A DNA stretch of 64,000 nt. It comes from Patulibacter brassicae. GTDB taxonomy: Bacteria; Actinomycetota; Thermoleophilia; Solirubrobacterales; Solirubrobacteraceae. This document shows, in pieces, positions 47,990 through 56,587 of the stretch. Under the pieces are notes generated by a model, which worked only from the letters and a program-made list of their open reading frames with translations, made no database searches and was not told the DNA's origin. A program made the position numbers and the translations under genes. Position 1 is the first letter of the stretch; each line of letters begins with the position of its first letter. The stretch spans positions 434,001 through 498,000 of the forward strand of contig NZ_JAXAVX010000002.1 of the NCBI RefSeq assembly GCF_033949425.1, in the 5' to 3' direction.

Positions 47990-49213
47990 TCAGCCGGCGG
48001 AGGCACGCGCCGGGCGCAGCGCGCGCGGCGCGGGGGAGGGCACGAGCTCGGCGTAGACCTCCGCCGTCTCGCGGGCGATCTCCGCCCAGTCGAAGCGGCG
48101 CACGTGCTCCGACGCCCGGGCGACGAGGCGGTCGCGCAGCACCGGATCGGTGAGCAGCCGCTCCATCGACGTCGCGAGCGCGCGCGGGTCGCGCGAGGGG
48201 AAGCGCATCCCGGCGGGCTCGTCGGGCACGACCTCCCGCAGGCCGCCGGAGTCGGCGACGATGCACGGGCACCCCGACGCCATCGCCTCCAGCGCCACGA
48301 GCCCGAACGGCTCGTAGATCGACGGCACCACGCAGAGGTCGGCGATCCGGTAGAGCGTGTGCAGGACGTCGTCGCCGATCCAGCCGAGGAACGTCCCGTG
48401 GGCGTCGAGCCCGAGATCGTGCGCCTGGCGGCGCAGCTCCTCCTCGTGCGTGCCCGACCCGGCGATGAGGAAGCGGACCTTCCCGACCCGCTCGATGACG
48501 CCGTCGGGGCCGCCCATCGCGTCGAGCGCGAACTGGAACCCCTTCTCGTAGACGAGCCGGCCGACGAGGAGCACGAGCTGCTCGTCGGGGGCGGCGTAGC
48601 GCGCGCGGACGCCGACGAGGTCGGCCGCGGGCCGCAGGTCGGCGAGGTCGATCCCGTTCGGGATCACCGTCACCCGGTCCTCGGGGATCCGGTAGACGTC
48701 GGCGACGTGCCCGCGCATGTAGTGCGAGCAGGCGATGACGCGGTCGGCACGCCGCACCATCCAGGTCTCGATGCCGTGGATGTGGCTCTGGGGATGCCGG
48801 TCCACCCAGCCCTGATGGCGCCCGTACTCCGTGGCGTGGACCGTCGCGACGAACGGCACGCGCGCCTCGCGCGCCAGGCGGTCGGCCGCCGAGGCCACGA
48901 GCCAGTCGTGCCCGTGGACGAGGTCGAAGCCGCCGTCGGCCACGAGCGCGCGACCACGGGCGACCATGTCGTCGTTCATCGCGGCGATCCAGGCGATGAA
49001 CGTGTCGAGGTCGCGGGGACGCGCGGGCTCGGGCACCCGGTGGACGACGACCTGGGCGTCGCGCCCGTCGGTCGCGGCGACGACGTCGCCGCGCGTCAGC
49101 ACGTGGACCTCGTGGCCCTGGCGGGCGAGGTGCCCTGCGAGCTTGTCGACGTGCCGGGCCAGGCCGCCCTCGACGATCGGCGGGTACTCCCAGCTGAGGA
49201 TCAGGACGCGCAT
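47990..49213 (-). CDS. GT4 alpha-glucosyltransferase (Rv3032-like glycogen synthase family)
   Basis: 407 residues. GT4 fold: LILSWEYPPIVEGGLARHVDKLAGHLARQGHEVHVLT at the N-terminus, DLVHGHDWL, IPNGIDLADL, VGRLVYEKGFQFALDA, and the nucleotide-sugar motif EPFGLVALEAMASG. It is third in the minus-strand cluster methyltransferase, GH57, GT4, overlapping the GH57 stop by 13 bases. In mycobacteria the same order (Rv3030-Rv3031-Rv3032) makes the alpha-glucan chain of methylglucose lipopolysaccharides, Rv3032 being the elongating transferase. The same job is likely here. Confidence 0.9.
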   Translation of the reverse strand: MRVLILSWEYPPIVEGGLARHVDKLAGHLARQGHEVHVLTRGDVVAATDGRDAQVVVHRVPEPARPRDLDTFIAWIAAMNDDMVARGRALVADGGFDLVHGHDWLVASAADRLAREARVPFVATVHATEYGRHQGWVDRHPQSHIHGIETWMVRRADRVIACSHYMRGHVADVYRIPEDRVTVIPNGIDLADLRPAADLVGVRARYAAPDEQLVLLVGRLVYEKGFQFALDAMGGPDGVIERVGKVRFLIAGSGTHEEELRRQAHDLGLDAHGTFLGWIGDDVLHTLYRIADLCVVPSIYEPFGLVALEAMASGCPCIVADSGGLREVVPDEPAGMRFPSRDPRALATSMERLLTDPVLRDRLVARASEHVRRFDWAEIARETAEVYAELVPSPAPRALRPARASAG

Positions 49214-50631
49214 GCCGATGGGCTCCGTGCGGCGTCCCCGTCCAGGAACGGGGCCAGGTGACGCACCGCGGGCGAGCCAGACCCTAGCGCGTGCAGCTCG
49301 GCGTCCAGGGCCTCGGCGTGCGAATCCGACCGACGGTCGGGATAGTCGCCGGCGGTCCGTCGCGTCCGCAGGAACGCCCAGTCGGAGGACTGCAGCGCCA
49401 GGAGCTCGCGCCACGCGCGCGGCGTCGCGTCGGCGCCGCGCGCGACGACCTGCAGCTCCAGCTCGCGGGCCCGCCAGGCCATCGGCGCCACCTGCGGGCC
49501 GCTCCAGGTCCAGAGGGTCCGGGGCGTGCCCCACGTCGTCGTGCCGCGGGCGGCGTCCGGCAGCGGCGGCGCGTCGGTCGCGCCGGCCGCCGCGGCGTCG
49601 GCGTGGACGAGCTCGAGCCCCTGGGCGGCCGCCTCGTCGAGGAGGGCTTCCAGCCACCACGGCCCCTCGAGCCACCAGTGGCCGAGGAACTCCGTGTCGA
49701 GCGCCACGACGGCGGTCCCGCCGTCCCGGACCCGCTCGCGCGCCGCGGCGACGAACGCGGCGGCGTCGGACCGGGCCCGCGCGCGGGCGCGCTCGGGGTC
49801 CCAGGGGGATCCGTCGTTGGCCCACGGGAGGAGGTCGAAGGTCGTGCGCCGGTGGCTGTCGCGGTACGCGTCGGCGGCCGGGATCGCGCCGTCGGACCAG
49901 ACGAGGTCCATCAGGACGCGATCGATCGGCAGGAGCGTCGTGCCGTGCGGCGTGCGGTAGGGCCGCAGGTGACCGGGGGCGCCGAGGCCGAGGGCGTCGG
50001 TCAGCTCGACGCAGGTGGCCCGCACGCCGGCGTCGGCCAGTGGGCCGTCGAGCGCCGGGTCGTACGCGCACTCCGGCAGCCACAGCCCGCCGTCCCAGCG
50101 GCCGGCCGCGCGGGCGCGGTGCGCGGCGATCCCCCCGTCGAGCTGGCGGTGTAGGCCCTCGGGCGTGGCGAGCAGCGGCAGCACGGCGTGCGTGGCCGAC
50201 GAGGTCCACGCGCCGTGGCGCAGGAGCGCGCTGGCGACGTCCCCGCCGCGGGCGTCGAAGTCCCGTCCGGCGGCGCGGTAGGTCTCGCGCAGCGTCTCGA
50301 GCGCCGCGGCCTCCCGCGGTCGGCCGGTTTCGCGCAGGCCCACGATGTCGCGCGCGTAGACGTCCTCGCGCACGTCGTCGAGGAACGCCCGGAACCGCTC
50401 GCCGATCCCGTCGGCCTCGAGCTGGTCGAGCAGGACCGGGGTCAGCGAGAGGGTCAGCGCGGCGGCGTCGGATCGTCGGTCCAGGAGCTCCAGGAGCGGC
50501 AGGTAGCACGTGGCCAGGGCCTCCCAGAGCCACTCCTCGCCGAACGGCCACGTCCCGTAGCCCTCGACGTAGGGCAGGTGCGTGTGGAGGACGACGACGA
50601 GGCGGCCGTCCCCGGAGGCGGGGTCCGTCAG
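49201..50631 (-). CDS. GH57 alpha-glucan branching enzyme, apparently CTG-started
   Basis: 476 residues. The GH57 barrel starts LVVVLHTHLPYVEGYGTWPFGEEWLWEALATCYLPLLELL; LWLPECAYDP holds the nucleophile Glu and VVALDTEFLGHWWLEGP the acid Asp. This is like Rv3031, which adds alpha-1,6 branches. No ATG, GTG or TTG is in frame at a sensible place, and the frame upstream only shadows the methyltransferase. The best start is CTG at 50631, giving a CTGA overlap with the methyltransferase stop exactly where ATGA or GTGA overlaps occur elsewhere. A sequence error is the alternative. Confidence 0.87.
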   Translation of the reverse strand: MTDPASGDGRLVVVLHTHLPYVEGYGTWPFGEEWLWEALATCYLPLLELLDRRSDAAALTLSLTPVLLDQLEADGIGERFRAFLDDVREDVYARDIVGLRETGRPREAAALETLRETYRAAGRDFDARGGDVASALLRHGAWTSSATHAVLPLLATPEGLHRQLDGGIAAHRARAAGRWDGGLWLPECAYDPALDGPLADAGVRATCVELTDALGLGAPGHLRPYRTPHGTTLLPIDRVLMDLVWSDGAIPAADAYRDSHRRTTFDLLPWANDGSPWDPERARARARSDAAAFVAAARERVRDGGTAVVALDTEFLGHWWLEGPWWLEALLDEAAAQGLELVHADAAAAGATDAPPLPDAARGTTTWGTPRTLWTWSGPQVAPMAWRARELELQVVARGADATPRAWRELLALQSSDWAFLRTRRTAGDYPDRRSDSHAEALDAELHALGSGSPAVRHLAPFLDGDAARSPSACAS

Positions 50632-51428
50632 GGCCGAACCACCGCCACGAAGTCGAGCGCGCGGTCGAGGTCGGCGCCCTGCTCGGCGGTCCGCAGGACG
50701 AAGTCCGACGCGGCGATCGCCGGGGTGAACCAGCCGTAGAAGGGCTTCGTCAGGCGCAGCGCCTTGTGCAGGCGGTCCCAGGCGAGGCGCTCGATCGCGA
50801 ACTGGTGCAGCGCGAGCTTGCGGGCGTGGAAGACCCCGTGGAGCTCGACGCGACCGAAGTGGCGCTCGAGGAGCTCGCGGTACTCGTCGGCGCGGTACTC
50901 CTTGACGTGCCAGGGGTTCTCGGACTTCTCGGCGCCCTCGGGCGCGAGCGTCAGGAGGTTCGGCGTGGAGACGTACGCCTCGCCCTGCGGTCCGACGAGG
51001 GCCTTGAACCGCTCGAGGATCGCGTCGGGGTCCTGGACGTGCTCGATCGTCTGGAGGAACACGACGACGTCGGTCGGGCCGTCGTAGGTCTCCACGAGCG
51101 TGCGCTCGAAGCGGAGGTTCGGCCGCACGTAGCGCAGGCGCGCGTGCTCGTGGGCCTCGGGGTTGGCGTCGACGCCGACGACCTCCGCGCCGGACCGGGC
51201 CAGGACGTCGGAGCCGTAGCCCTCGCCACAGGCCAGGTCGGCCACGCGCGTCCCGTCCGCGCCGCGGGCGGCGAGCCGCTCGGCGATCCACTCGTAGACG
51301 ACGAGGTGCCGCCGGTACCAGTAGTTCTCCTCCGGCACGTCGGGCAGCGTGCGCTCGCCGGTGAGCTCCAGCGGCGGGACCCCGGGGGGCTGGTTGCGCT
51401 GGACGTAGCGCGGCGCGGCGGCGGGCAT
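50628..51428 (-). CDS. SAM-dependent methyltransferase, Rv3030-like
   Basis: 266 residues, class I methyltransferase. LELTGERTLPDVPEENYWYRRHLVVYEWIAERL is a distinctive N-terminus shared with the Rv3030 group; motif I is VADLACGEGYGSDVLA, with VVGVDANPEA after it and IEHVQDP as motif III. First gene of the polysaccharide cluster, from its own leaderless-type promoter. In the mycobacterial cluster this methyltransferase is thought to modify the sugar or acyl part of the methylglucose polysaccharide. The exact acceptor here is unknown. Confidence 0.88.
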   Translation of the reverse strand: MPAAAPRYVQRNQPPGVPPLELTGERTLPDVPEENYWYRRHLVVYEWIAERLAARGADGTRVADLACGEGYGSDVLARSGAEVVGVDANPEAHEHARLRYVRPNLRFERTLVETYDGPTDVVVFLQTIEHVQDPDAILERFKALVGPQGEAYVSTPNLLTLAPEGAEKSENPWHVKEYRADEYRELLERHFGRVELHGVFHARKLALHQFAIERLAWDRLHKALRLTKPFYGWFTPAIAASDFVLRTAEQGADLDRALDFVAVVRP

Positions 51429-51436
51429 CGCGGCGC

Positions 51437-51442
51437 AATCTA
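51437..51442 (-). promoter_or_regulatory. Leaderless-type -10 of the polysaccharide cluster
   Basis: TAGATT lies eight bases before the ATG at 51428 and would drive the methyltransferase/GH57/GT4 transcript. Confidence 0.48.
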
Positions 51443-51562
51443 GTCGCCCGCGCCCGAACCCGGCCGGCCGGTCGGAGCGCGCGGGAGCGCCGTCGCCGCC
51501 GGGCGCGTCGTGCGGGGCGGACGGGCCATCGCGGGCGGGACCGTGGCAGACTGCGCCGACCG

Positions 51563-52510
51563 ATGACGCCTTTTCCGACCAGCGGTAGCGCAGCGGCGGA
51601 GCCGGACACGGCCGAGCAGATCCGCGACGTCAACACCCGCTACCACGACGGTGCGGCCGAGCACTACGACGCGAAGTGGGGCATCGACTGGGGCGAGGTC
51701 GGCCGCGACCAGGTCCTGCAGAAGATCCACAAGCTCCTCGGTCGCCCCGCCCCCGTCTTCGGCGACGCGCTGGAGATCGGCGCCGGCACCGGCTACTTCA
51801 CGCTGCACCTCCTGCAGGCCGGGCTGATCGAGCGCGCGACCGCGACCGACATCTCCCCGGGCATGATCGCGGCGCTCGAGCGCAACGCCGAGACGCTCGG
51901 GCTCGACGTGACGACGGCCGTCGCGGGTGCCGAGGAGCTGCCGTTCCCCGACGAGAGCTTCGACCTCGTCTGCGGTCACGCGATCCTCCACCACATCCCG
52001 GACCTCGAGCGGGCGTTCGCCGAGTTCCATCGCGTCCTGCGGCCCGGCGGCGTCGTGCTCTTCGCCGGCGAGCCGTCCCGCAACGGCGACAAGCTCGCCG
52101 CGATCCCGAAGGGCGCCGCGCTGCGCGTCGCGCCGATCTGGCGGCGCCTGATGCAGGCCGGTCCCGCGGTCATCGGCCAGGACGACGGCGGCGAGGAGAA
52201 CCACGCGCTGGAGCACCTCGTCGACGTCCACGCCTTCGTCCCCGCCGAGCTGCGCGGACCGGCCGAGGCGGCGGGCTTCGCGACGGTCGACGTCCAGGGC
52301 GAGGAGCTCGCCGCGAACTGGTTCGGCTGGTTCAACCGCGCGATGGAGTCGACGGCCGACCCGGACGACATCCCGTGGTCGTGGCGTCGCTACGCCTTCC
52401 GGGGCTACCTGCTCTTCCAGCAGCTCGACCGTCGCCTGCTCGAGGGTCGGCTCCCCGCGGGGGTCTTCTACAACCTCATGGTCGTCGCGCGGAAGGCCGC
52501 CGGGGCCTGA
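51563..52510 (+). CDS. Class I SAM-dependent methyltransferase
   Basis: 315 residues. Motif I is ALEIGAGTGYFTLHLLQAG, followed by ATDISPGMIAALERNAE, ELPFPDESFDLVCGHAILHHIPDLERAFAEFHRVLRPGGVVLFAGEPS, the UbiE/methyltransferase-11 pattern. A C-terminal 110-residue part is extra and may shape the substrate site. It is divergent from the Rv3030-like methyltransferase with 134 bases between starts, so it may belong to the same glycan or lipid pathway, but the substrate is not predictable. Confidence 0.87.
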   Translation: MTPFPTSGSAAAEPDTAEQIRDVNTRYHDGAAEHYDAKWGIDWGEVGRDQVLQKIHKLLGRPAPVFGDALEIGAGTGYFTLHLLQAGLIERATATDISPGMIAALERNAETLGLDVTTAVAGAEELPFPDESFDLVCGHAILHHIPDLERAFAEFHRVLRPGGVVLFAGEPSRNGDKLAAIPKGAALRVAPIWRRLMQAGPAVIGQDDGGEENHALEHLVDVHAFVPAELRGPAEAAGFATVDVQGEELAANWFGWFNRAMESTADPDDIPWSWRRYAFRGYLLFQQLDRRLLEGRLPAGVFYNLMVVARKAAGA

Positions 52511-52565
52511 CCCTGCGCGGATCGGGGGCCGCGGCGACCGCGGACCCCGATCCGCCCGGCCGGCG

Positions 52566-53837
52566 TCACTCCGCCCGGCCGCCGCCGGTCGTCGTGTAGC
52601 TCGCCGAGCGCACGACCTTGCGCAGCAGGCCACCGCCGCGCTTGGCGCACGAGCTGCCGCCGGAGGCCGTCTCGGTGCAGCGGAAGCGGCTCGCGTCGTC
52701 GAGCGCCGCGACGCCGCCGCCCGGGTCGACGAGCGACCACGGCTTGCGCAGGCCGGCCGGGTCGATCCGGCGCTGGAAGCGGCGGTGCACCGTCGTCGAG
52801 GACCGGTGGTAGTAGTAGCTCTCCAGGGCCGGATAGCCGTTGCCCGAGACGTCGAAGTCGTAGCCGCCGCCGCTGCGGTACCGGACCGTGAGGTCGTAGT
52901 CGACGCTCCATGCGCCGGCCTTGCCCCAGGTGTTCGTCACGGAGTTCAGCAGCGACGCCTTGACGCGCAGGCCACGACCCGAGCGCGCGATCGCCACGTC
53001 GTTCGTGGCCCGCGAGCGGAAGTCGGTGTTGCGCACCCCGCTCAGCGAGCGCACGACGGTCGGCAGGGCCGGGACCTCGCGGCCGGCCTGCAGCGCCCGC
53101 GGGACCTTCGTCTTGCGCGGCACGCAGACCGGGCCGTAGCAGTGGGGCAGCCAGATCCGGTCCGGCAGCCCGAGCGCGATGTGCGTCGGGGTGACGGTCA
53201 GCGACGTCCGCCCGGTCGCCACGTCCCAGACGAGGTACGCGCGCGAGCTCGCGGAGGTCGCCGAGCTGAAGCCGCGCCCGTCGCCCCGCAGCAGCCGGCC
53301 TCCGGCGAGGCGGTTCGGGATGAACCACCGCAGCACGAGCACGCCGTCGTCGGGGGTCCGGGCGCCGGTCTCGCGCACGACGCGCGTGGCCCCGTGGGGC
53401 ACGGCGCCGAACCCGAGGTCCTGTGCGGCGCGGTAGGTCGCCGACGGGGTGGGCGCCGGGGGCGTCGCGGTCCGGCACCGCGGGACCCCGGGGAGGAACC
53501 CGGTGGTGAACGTCCGCAGGTACGCGTCGGGCACGTAGTACGCGCCGACCTTGCTCCAGATGCGGGAGCCGTAGGCGGCCTCGCCGGTCGTCTGGCACGC
53601 GATCCGCACCCACTGGCCGGCGCGGACGTGGTCGATCTTCGCGCGCGGCCGCAGCTGCGGGGCGGTGCGCCCGTCGAGCGACTGACGGGCGAGGTACGTG
53701 CGGTCGGCCTTCCAGGGGCCGGGGCCGGTGGCGCGGTCGGCGTTGGCCGCGGCAGGGGCCACGACCGCCGCGCTCGTCATCGCGAGGACGAGCGCAGCGG
53801 CACGACGGCCTGGGAGCGGCACGAGGCGGGGGGACAT
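52566..53837 (-). CDS. Secreted protein with an SH3-like segment, unknown function
   Basis: 423 residues from the ATG at 53837. A Sec signal peptide is clear: basic n-region PGRR, hydrophobic AAALVLAMTSAAVV, and an AAANA cleavage site near residue 33. Residues about 45-105 (YLARQSLDGRTAPQL to YYVPDAYL) look like a bacterial SH3 domain, with a cysteine pair probably forming a disulfide. The rest is beta-rich, with paired cysteines and DLTVRYRSGGGYDFDVSGNGYPALESYYYH. It is probably extracellular or wall-bound. Two 11-base repeats of PHO-box type lie about 95 bases upstream. Confidence 0.78.
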   Translation of the reverse strand: MSPRLVPLPGRRAAALVLAMTSAAVVAPAAANADRATGPGPWKADRTYLARQSLDGRTAPQLRPRAKIDHVRAGQWVRIACQTTGEAAYGSRIWSKVGAYYVPDAYLRTFTTGFLPGVPRCRTATPPAPTPSATYRAAQDLGFGAVPHGATRVVRETGARTPDDGVLVLRWFIPNRLAGGRLLRGDGRGFSSATSASSRAYLVWDVATGRTSLTVTPTHIALGLPDRIWLPHCYGPVCVPRKTKVPRALQAGREVPALPTVVRSLSGVRNTDFRSRATNDVAIARSGRGLRVKASLLNSVTNTWGKAGAWSVDYDLTVRYRSGGGYDFDVSGNGYPALESYYYHRSSTTVHRRFQRRIDPAGLRKPWSLVDPGGGVAALDDASRFRCTETASGGSSCAKRGGGLLRKVVRSASYTTTGGGRAE

Positions 53838-53931
53838 CGGGCTCCTCGGGGTATCGGGGGATCCGACGCCGGCGGGGGGACCGGCGTCGTCGAAGACCCT
53901 CGCACGCACCCGACGCTGCGTGAGCGCGTTC

Positions 53932-53953
53932 TCACGGACCCCTCACGGACGCC
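53932..53953. promoter_or_regulatory. PHO-box-like direct repeats upstream of the secreted protein gene
   Basis: TCACGGACCCC (53932-53942) and TCACGGACGCC (53943-53953) are 11-base direct repeats differing at one base. The period and the TCAC core resemble actinobacterial PhoP sites; the orientation relative to the minus-strand gene is reversed. Confidence 0.35.
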
Positions 53954-53979
53954 CGCAGGAGGGGGCGCCGGGTCCGGCC

Positions 53980-54693
53980 TCAGTCGGCCCAGCGCATCCG
54001 CTGCGGGGCGTCGCGCAGCCGGATGACCTTCGCCGGGACGCCGCCGGCGACGCTGTTCTCCGGCAGGTCGCGGGTGGCGACCCCGTAGGTGCCGAGCACG
54101 CTGTTGTCGCCGACGGTCACGCCGCGCAGGACGCACCCGCCGTACCCGATCCAGACGTTGTGCCCGACGCGGACGGGACGGGTGTAGATCCCCTGCTCGC
54201 GGATCGGGGTGTCGACCCAGGCGACGGAGTGGTCGAAGTCGATGAACATCGAGCGGTCGGCGATGACGCACTCCCGCCCGATCTCGACGCGCTCGTAGCA
54301 GCTGATCGTGCACTCCTGGCCGAGCACGGACTTCGCGCCGACGACGACCTCTCCCTCGTGGCAGCGGACCTTCGTGCCGTCGCCGAGCCACGACCAGCGG
54401 CCGAGCCGCACCGTCGCCCGAGGGCCGATCTCGAAGGTCACGCGCCGTCCGACGAACGCCGGCCCGTCGATCTGCAGGCGGCGCCCGAAGCGGAGCTTCA
54501 GCCGCAGGACGCGCAGGCCGATGCGGGCGTAGCGCCAGCGGAGCATCCCATGCCGGCGGGCGAAGCGCAGGAACGCGATCGTCCCCCGGGGCGGCTCCGG
54601 CGGGCGCCGGACGTCGACGACCGGCGGCTGCGTGTCGTCGACGGTCGTCCCGGAGTGGGGCAGGTCGACCGCGGGCACCGGCTCGGACGTCAC
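53980..54693 (-). CDS. Hexapeptide-repeat acyltransferase (LbH family)
   Basis: 237 residues from a GTG chosen because TAGGCT lies seven bases upstream. An N-terminal 60-residue basic/hydrophobic region precedes a left-handed beta-helix of hexapeptide repeats: VTFEIGPRATVRLG, GDGTKVRCHEGEVVVGAKSVLGQECTISCYERVEIG, VRVGHNVWIGYGGCVLRGVTVGDNSVLGTYGVATRDLPENSVAGGVPAKVIR. The conserved histidine of the xenobiotic/maltose acetyltransferase group is in FIDFDHSV. It probably acetylates or acylates a sugar of the cell surface. Confidence 0.87.
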   Translation of the reverse strand: MTSEPVPAVDLPHSGTTVDDTQPPVVDVRRPPEPPRGTIAFLRFARRHGMLRWRYARIGLRVLRLKLRFGRRLQIDGPAFVGRRVTFEIGPRATVRLGRWSWLGDGTKVRCHEGEVVVGAKSVLGQECTISCYERVEIGRECVIADRSMFIDFDHSVAWVDTPIREQGIYTRPVRVGHNVWIGYGGCVLRGVTVGDNSVLGTYGVATRDLPENSVAGGVPAKVIRLRDAPQRMRWAD

Positions 54694-54700
54694 GCGCCGG

Positions 54701-54706
54701 AGCCTA
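54701..54706 (-). promoter_or_regulatory. Leaderless-type -10 of the hexapeptide acyltransferase
   Basis: TAGGCT lies seven bases before the GTG at 54693. Confidence 0.48.
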
Positions 54707-54806
54707 GATCGGCGGCGGCGCGGCTGCTGCCCGGGGCGGCGCGTCGCGCGCACGCCGGCGGGCCGCCTGGGCCGATCCCGCCGCCGGGGCCTCGCGCGCG
54801 GTCGCG

Positions 54807-55481
54807 TCAGCCGGCCGGTCCGGCGGTCCGCCGGCGCGGACGCGCCTCGGCGGCGATCCGCTTCTTCGTGGCCGCGAAGGAGCAGATCGGGCAGGCGGCG
54901 AGGTCGTGCCCCCGGGCCGGGCAGTGCTCGCGGCCGAAGAAGATGATCTGGAGGTGGCGGTCGTTCCAGCGCTCGCGCGGGAACACCGCCTTCAGGTCGC
55001 GCTCGGTGCGCTCGACCGAGCCGCCGTCCGAGAGCCCCCAGCGGCCGGCGAGCCGCAGGATGTGCGTGTCGACCGGGAAGGCGGGGACGCCGAAGGCCTG
55101 CGCCATGACGACGCTCGCCGTCTTGTGCCCCACGCCGGCGAGCGACTCGAGGAACGCCCAGTCGGGCCGCACCTCGCCGCCGTCGGCGACGATCTGGTGG
55201 GCGGCGGTCCAGAGGTTCCTCGCCTTCGTCGGCGCCAGGCCGATCTCCCGGATGAGCTCGAGGATCTCCGCCGGGTCCAGCGCCGCCATCCGCTCGGGCG
55301 GATCGGCGACGGCGAAGAGCCGCGGGGTGATCTCGTTGACCTTCTTGTCGGTCGCCTGCGCTGAGAGCGCGACCGCGACGAGCAACGTGTACGGATCGCG
55401 GTGGTCCAGCGGGATCGGCGGGTCGGGGTAGAGCTCGTCGAGCACCTCGCCGATCCGCTCGGCCTTCTCCTGGCGACGCAC
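54807..55481 (-). CDS. nth: Endonuclease III (HhH-GPD DNA glycosylase/AP lyase)
   Basis: 224 residues from a GTG. The helix-hairpin-helix LESLAGVGHKTASVVM contains the catalytic lysine and FPVDTHILRLAGRWG the catalytic aspartate. It removes oxidised pyrimidines and nicks the abasic site. The C-terminal iron-sulfur loop is CPARGHDLAACPIC, giving Cys-X9-Cys-X2-Cys; the usual fourth cysteine and the X6 spacing are missing. A 15-residue basic tail follows. It is divergent from meaB. Confidence 0.92.
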   Translation of the reverse strand: MRRQEKAERIGEVLDELYPDPPIPLDHRDPYTLLVAVALSAQATDKKVNEITPRLFAVADPPERMAALDPAEILELIREIGLAPTKARNLWTAAHQIVADGGEVRPDWAFLESLAGVGHKTASVVMAQAFGVPAFPVDTHILRLAGRWGLSDGGSVERTERDLKAVFPRERWNDRHLQIIFFGREHCPARGHDLAACPICSFAATKKRIAAEARPRRRTAGPAG

Positions 55482-55488
55482 GGCGGCG

Positions 55489-55494
55489 ACGGTA
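55489..55494 (-). promoter_or_regulatory. Leaderless-type -10 of nth
   Basis: TACCGT lies seven bases before the GTG at 55481, supporting this GTG. Confidence 0.5.
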
Positions 55495-55587
55495 CCCGCT
55501 CCGCCGCTCGACCGGCGCTCGTCCGTCGGGTGGTCGAGACCGCCTGGGGCAGATAGTCGGACGTCCTCCTATCTCGGCGCGATGGCG

Positions 55588-55593
55588 TAGGGT
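55588..55593 (+). promoter_or_regulatory. Leaderless-type -10 of meaB
   Basis: TAGGGT lies eight bases before the ATG at 55602. Confidence 0.48.
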
Positions 55594-55601
55594 CCAGGGC
55601 G

Positions 55602-56573
55602 ATGGCGACCGAGACGAGCCTCGCCGAGCGGCTGCTGCAGGGCGACAAGCGCGCCCTCGCCCGCGCGATCACGCTGGTGGAGAACGACGACCCGCGCGGC
55701 TGGGACCTCGTCCGCGAGGTCTACCCGCACACCGGCGGCGCCGCGGTCCTCGGGCTGACCGGGGCGCCGGGTGCGGGGAAGTCCACGCTGATCAGCGCGC
55801 TGACGAAGGCGCGACGGGCGCAGGAGCGCGACGTCGCCGTCCTCTCGATCGACCCGAGCTCCCCGTTCACGAAGGGCGCCCTGCTCGGCGACCGGATCCG
55901 CCTGACCGACCACTTCCTCGACCCGGGCGTCTTCATCCGCTCGATGGCCAACCGCGGCGCGCTCGGGGGCCTCTCGGAGGCGACGCTCCAGGCGGCCCTG
56001 CTCATGGACGCGGCGGGCAAGGACGACGTCTTCCTCGAGACGGTCGGCGTCGGCCAGGCCGAGATCGACGTCATCGACCACGCCGACACCGTCGTGCTGA
56101 TCCTCATCCCGGGCGGGGGCGACTCGATCCAGGCGCTGAAGGCCGGCGTCATGGAGATCCCGGACATCATCGTCGTGAACAAGGCCGACCACCCGATGAC
56201 CGACACGATGGTCCGGGAGGTCCGGTCGGTGCTCTCCCTCGCGCCGCACGAGAAGGGCACCTGGCGCGTCCCGATCGTCAAGACGCAGGCCTACCGGGAC
56301 ATCGGGATCGACGAGCTCATCGAGCAGATCGACGCCCACCGCGCCTACATCCAGGAGCGCGGCGAGCTCGAGGAGCGGCGGCGGCGCAACCTCCGCAGCG
56401 AGGTCCTCGCGCTGACCACGAGCCGGATCCGGCGGCGCCTCGACGCGGCGCTCGCGTCCGACGAGCGGTTCCAGGCGCTGCTCCAGCAGGTGGTCGAGCG
56501 GCGCCTCGACCCGGCGAGCGCGGCGACCGAGGTCCTCGGGCGCCTCGACGCGGGCGACCTCGCGATCGACTGA
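55602..56573 (+). CDS. meaB: MeaB/ArgK GTPase, chaperone of methylmalonyl-CoA mutase
   Basis: 323 residues, standard length. G3E P-loop GTPase: Walker A LTGAPGAGKSTLISAL, then VLSIDPSSPFTKGALLGDRIRL, FIRSMANRGALGGL, DVFLETVGVGQAEIDV and IIVVNKADH (NKAD base recognition). MeaB protects the B12-dependent mutase from inactivation and gates cofactor loading. The mutase genes are not in the window. Together with the biotin carboxylase subunit at the left edge it suggests a propionyl/methylmalonyl-CoA route. Confidence 0.94.
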   Translation: MATETSLAERLLQGDKRALARAITLVENDDPRGWDLVREVYPHTGGAAVLGLTGAPGAGKSTLISALTKARRAQERDVAVLSIDPSSPFTKGALLGDRIRLTDHFLDPGVFIRSMANRGALGGLSEATLQAALLMDAAGKDDVFLETVGVGQAEIDVIDHADTVVLILIPGGGDSIQALKAGVMEIPDIIVVNKADHPMTDTMVREVRSVLSLAPHEKGTWRVPIVKTQAYRDIGIDELIEQIDAHRAYIQERGELEERRRRNLRSEVLALTTSRIRRRLDAALASDERFQALLQQVVERRLDPASAATEVLGRLDAGDLAID

Positions 56574-56587
56574 GGCCGACCGCGGCG

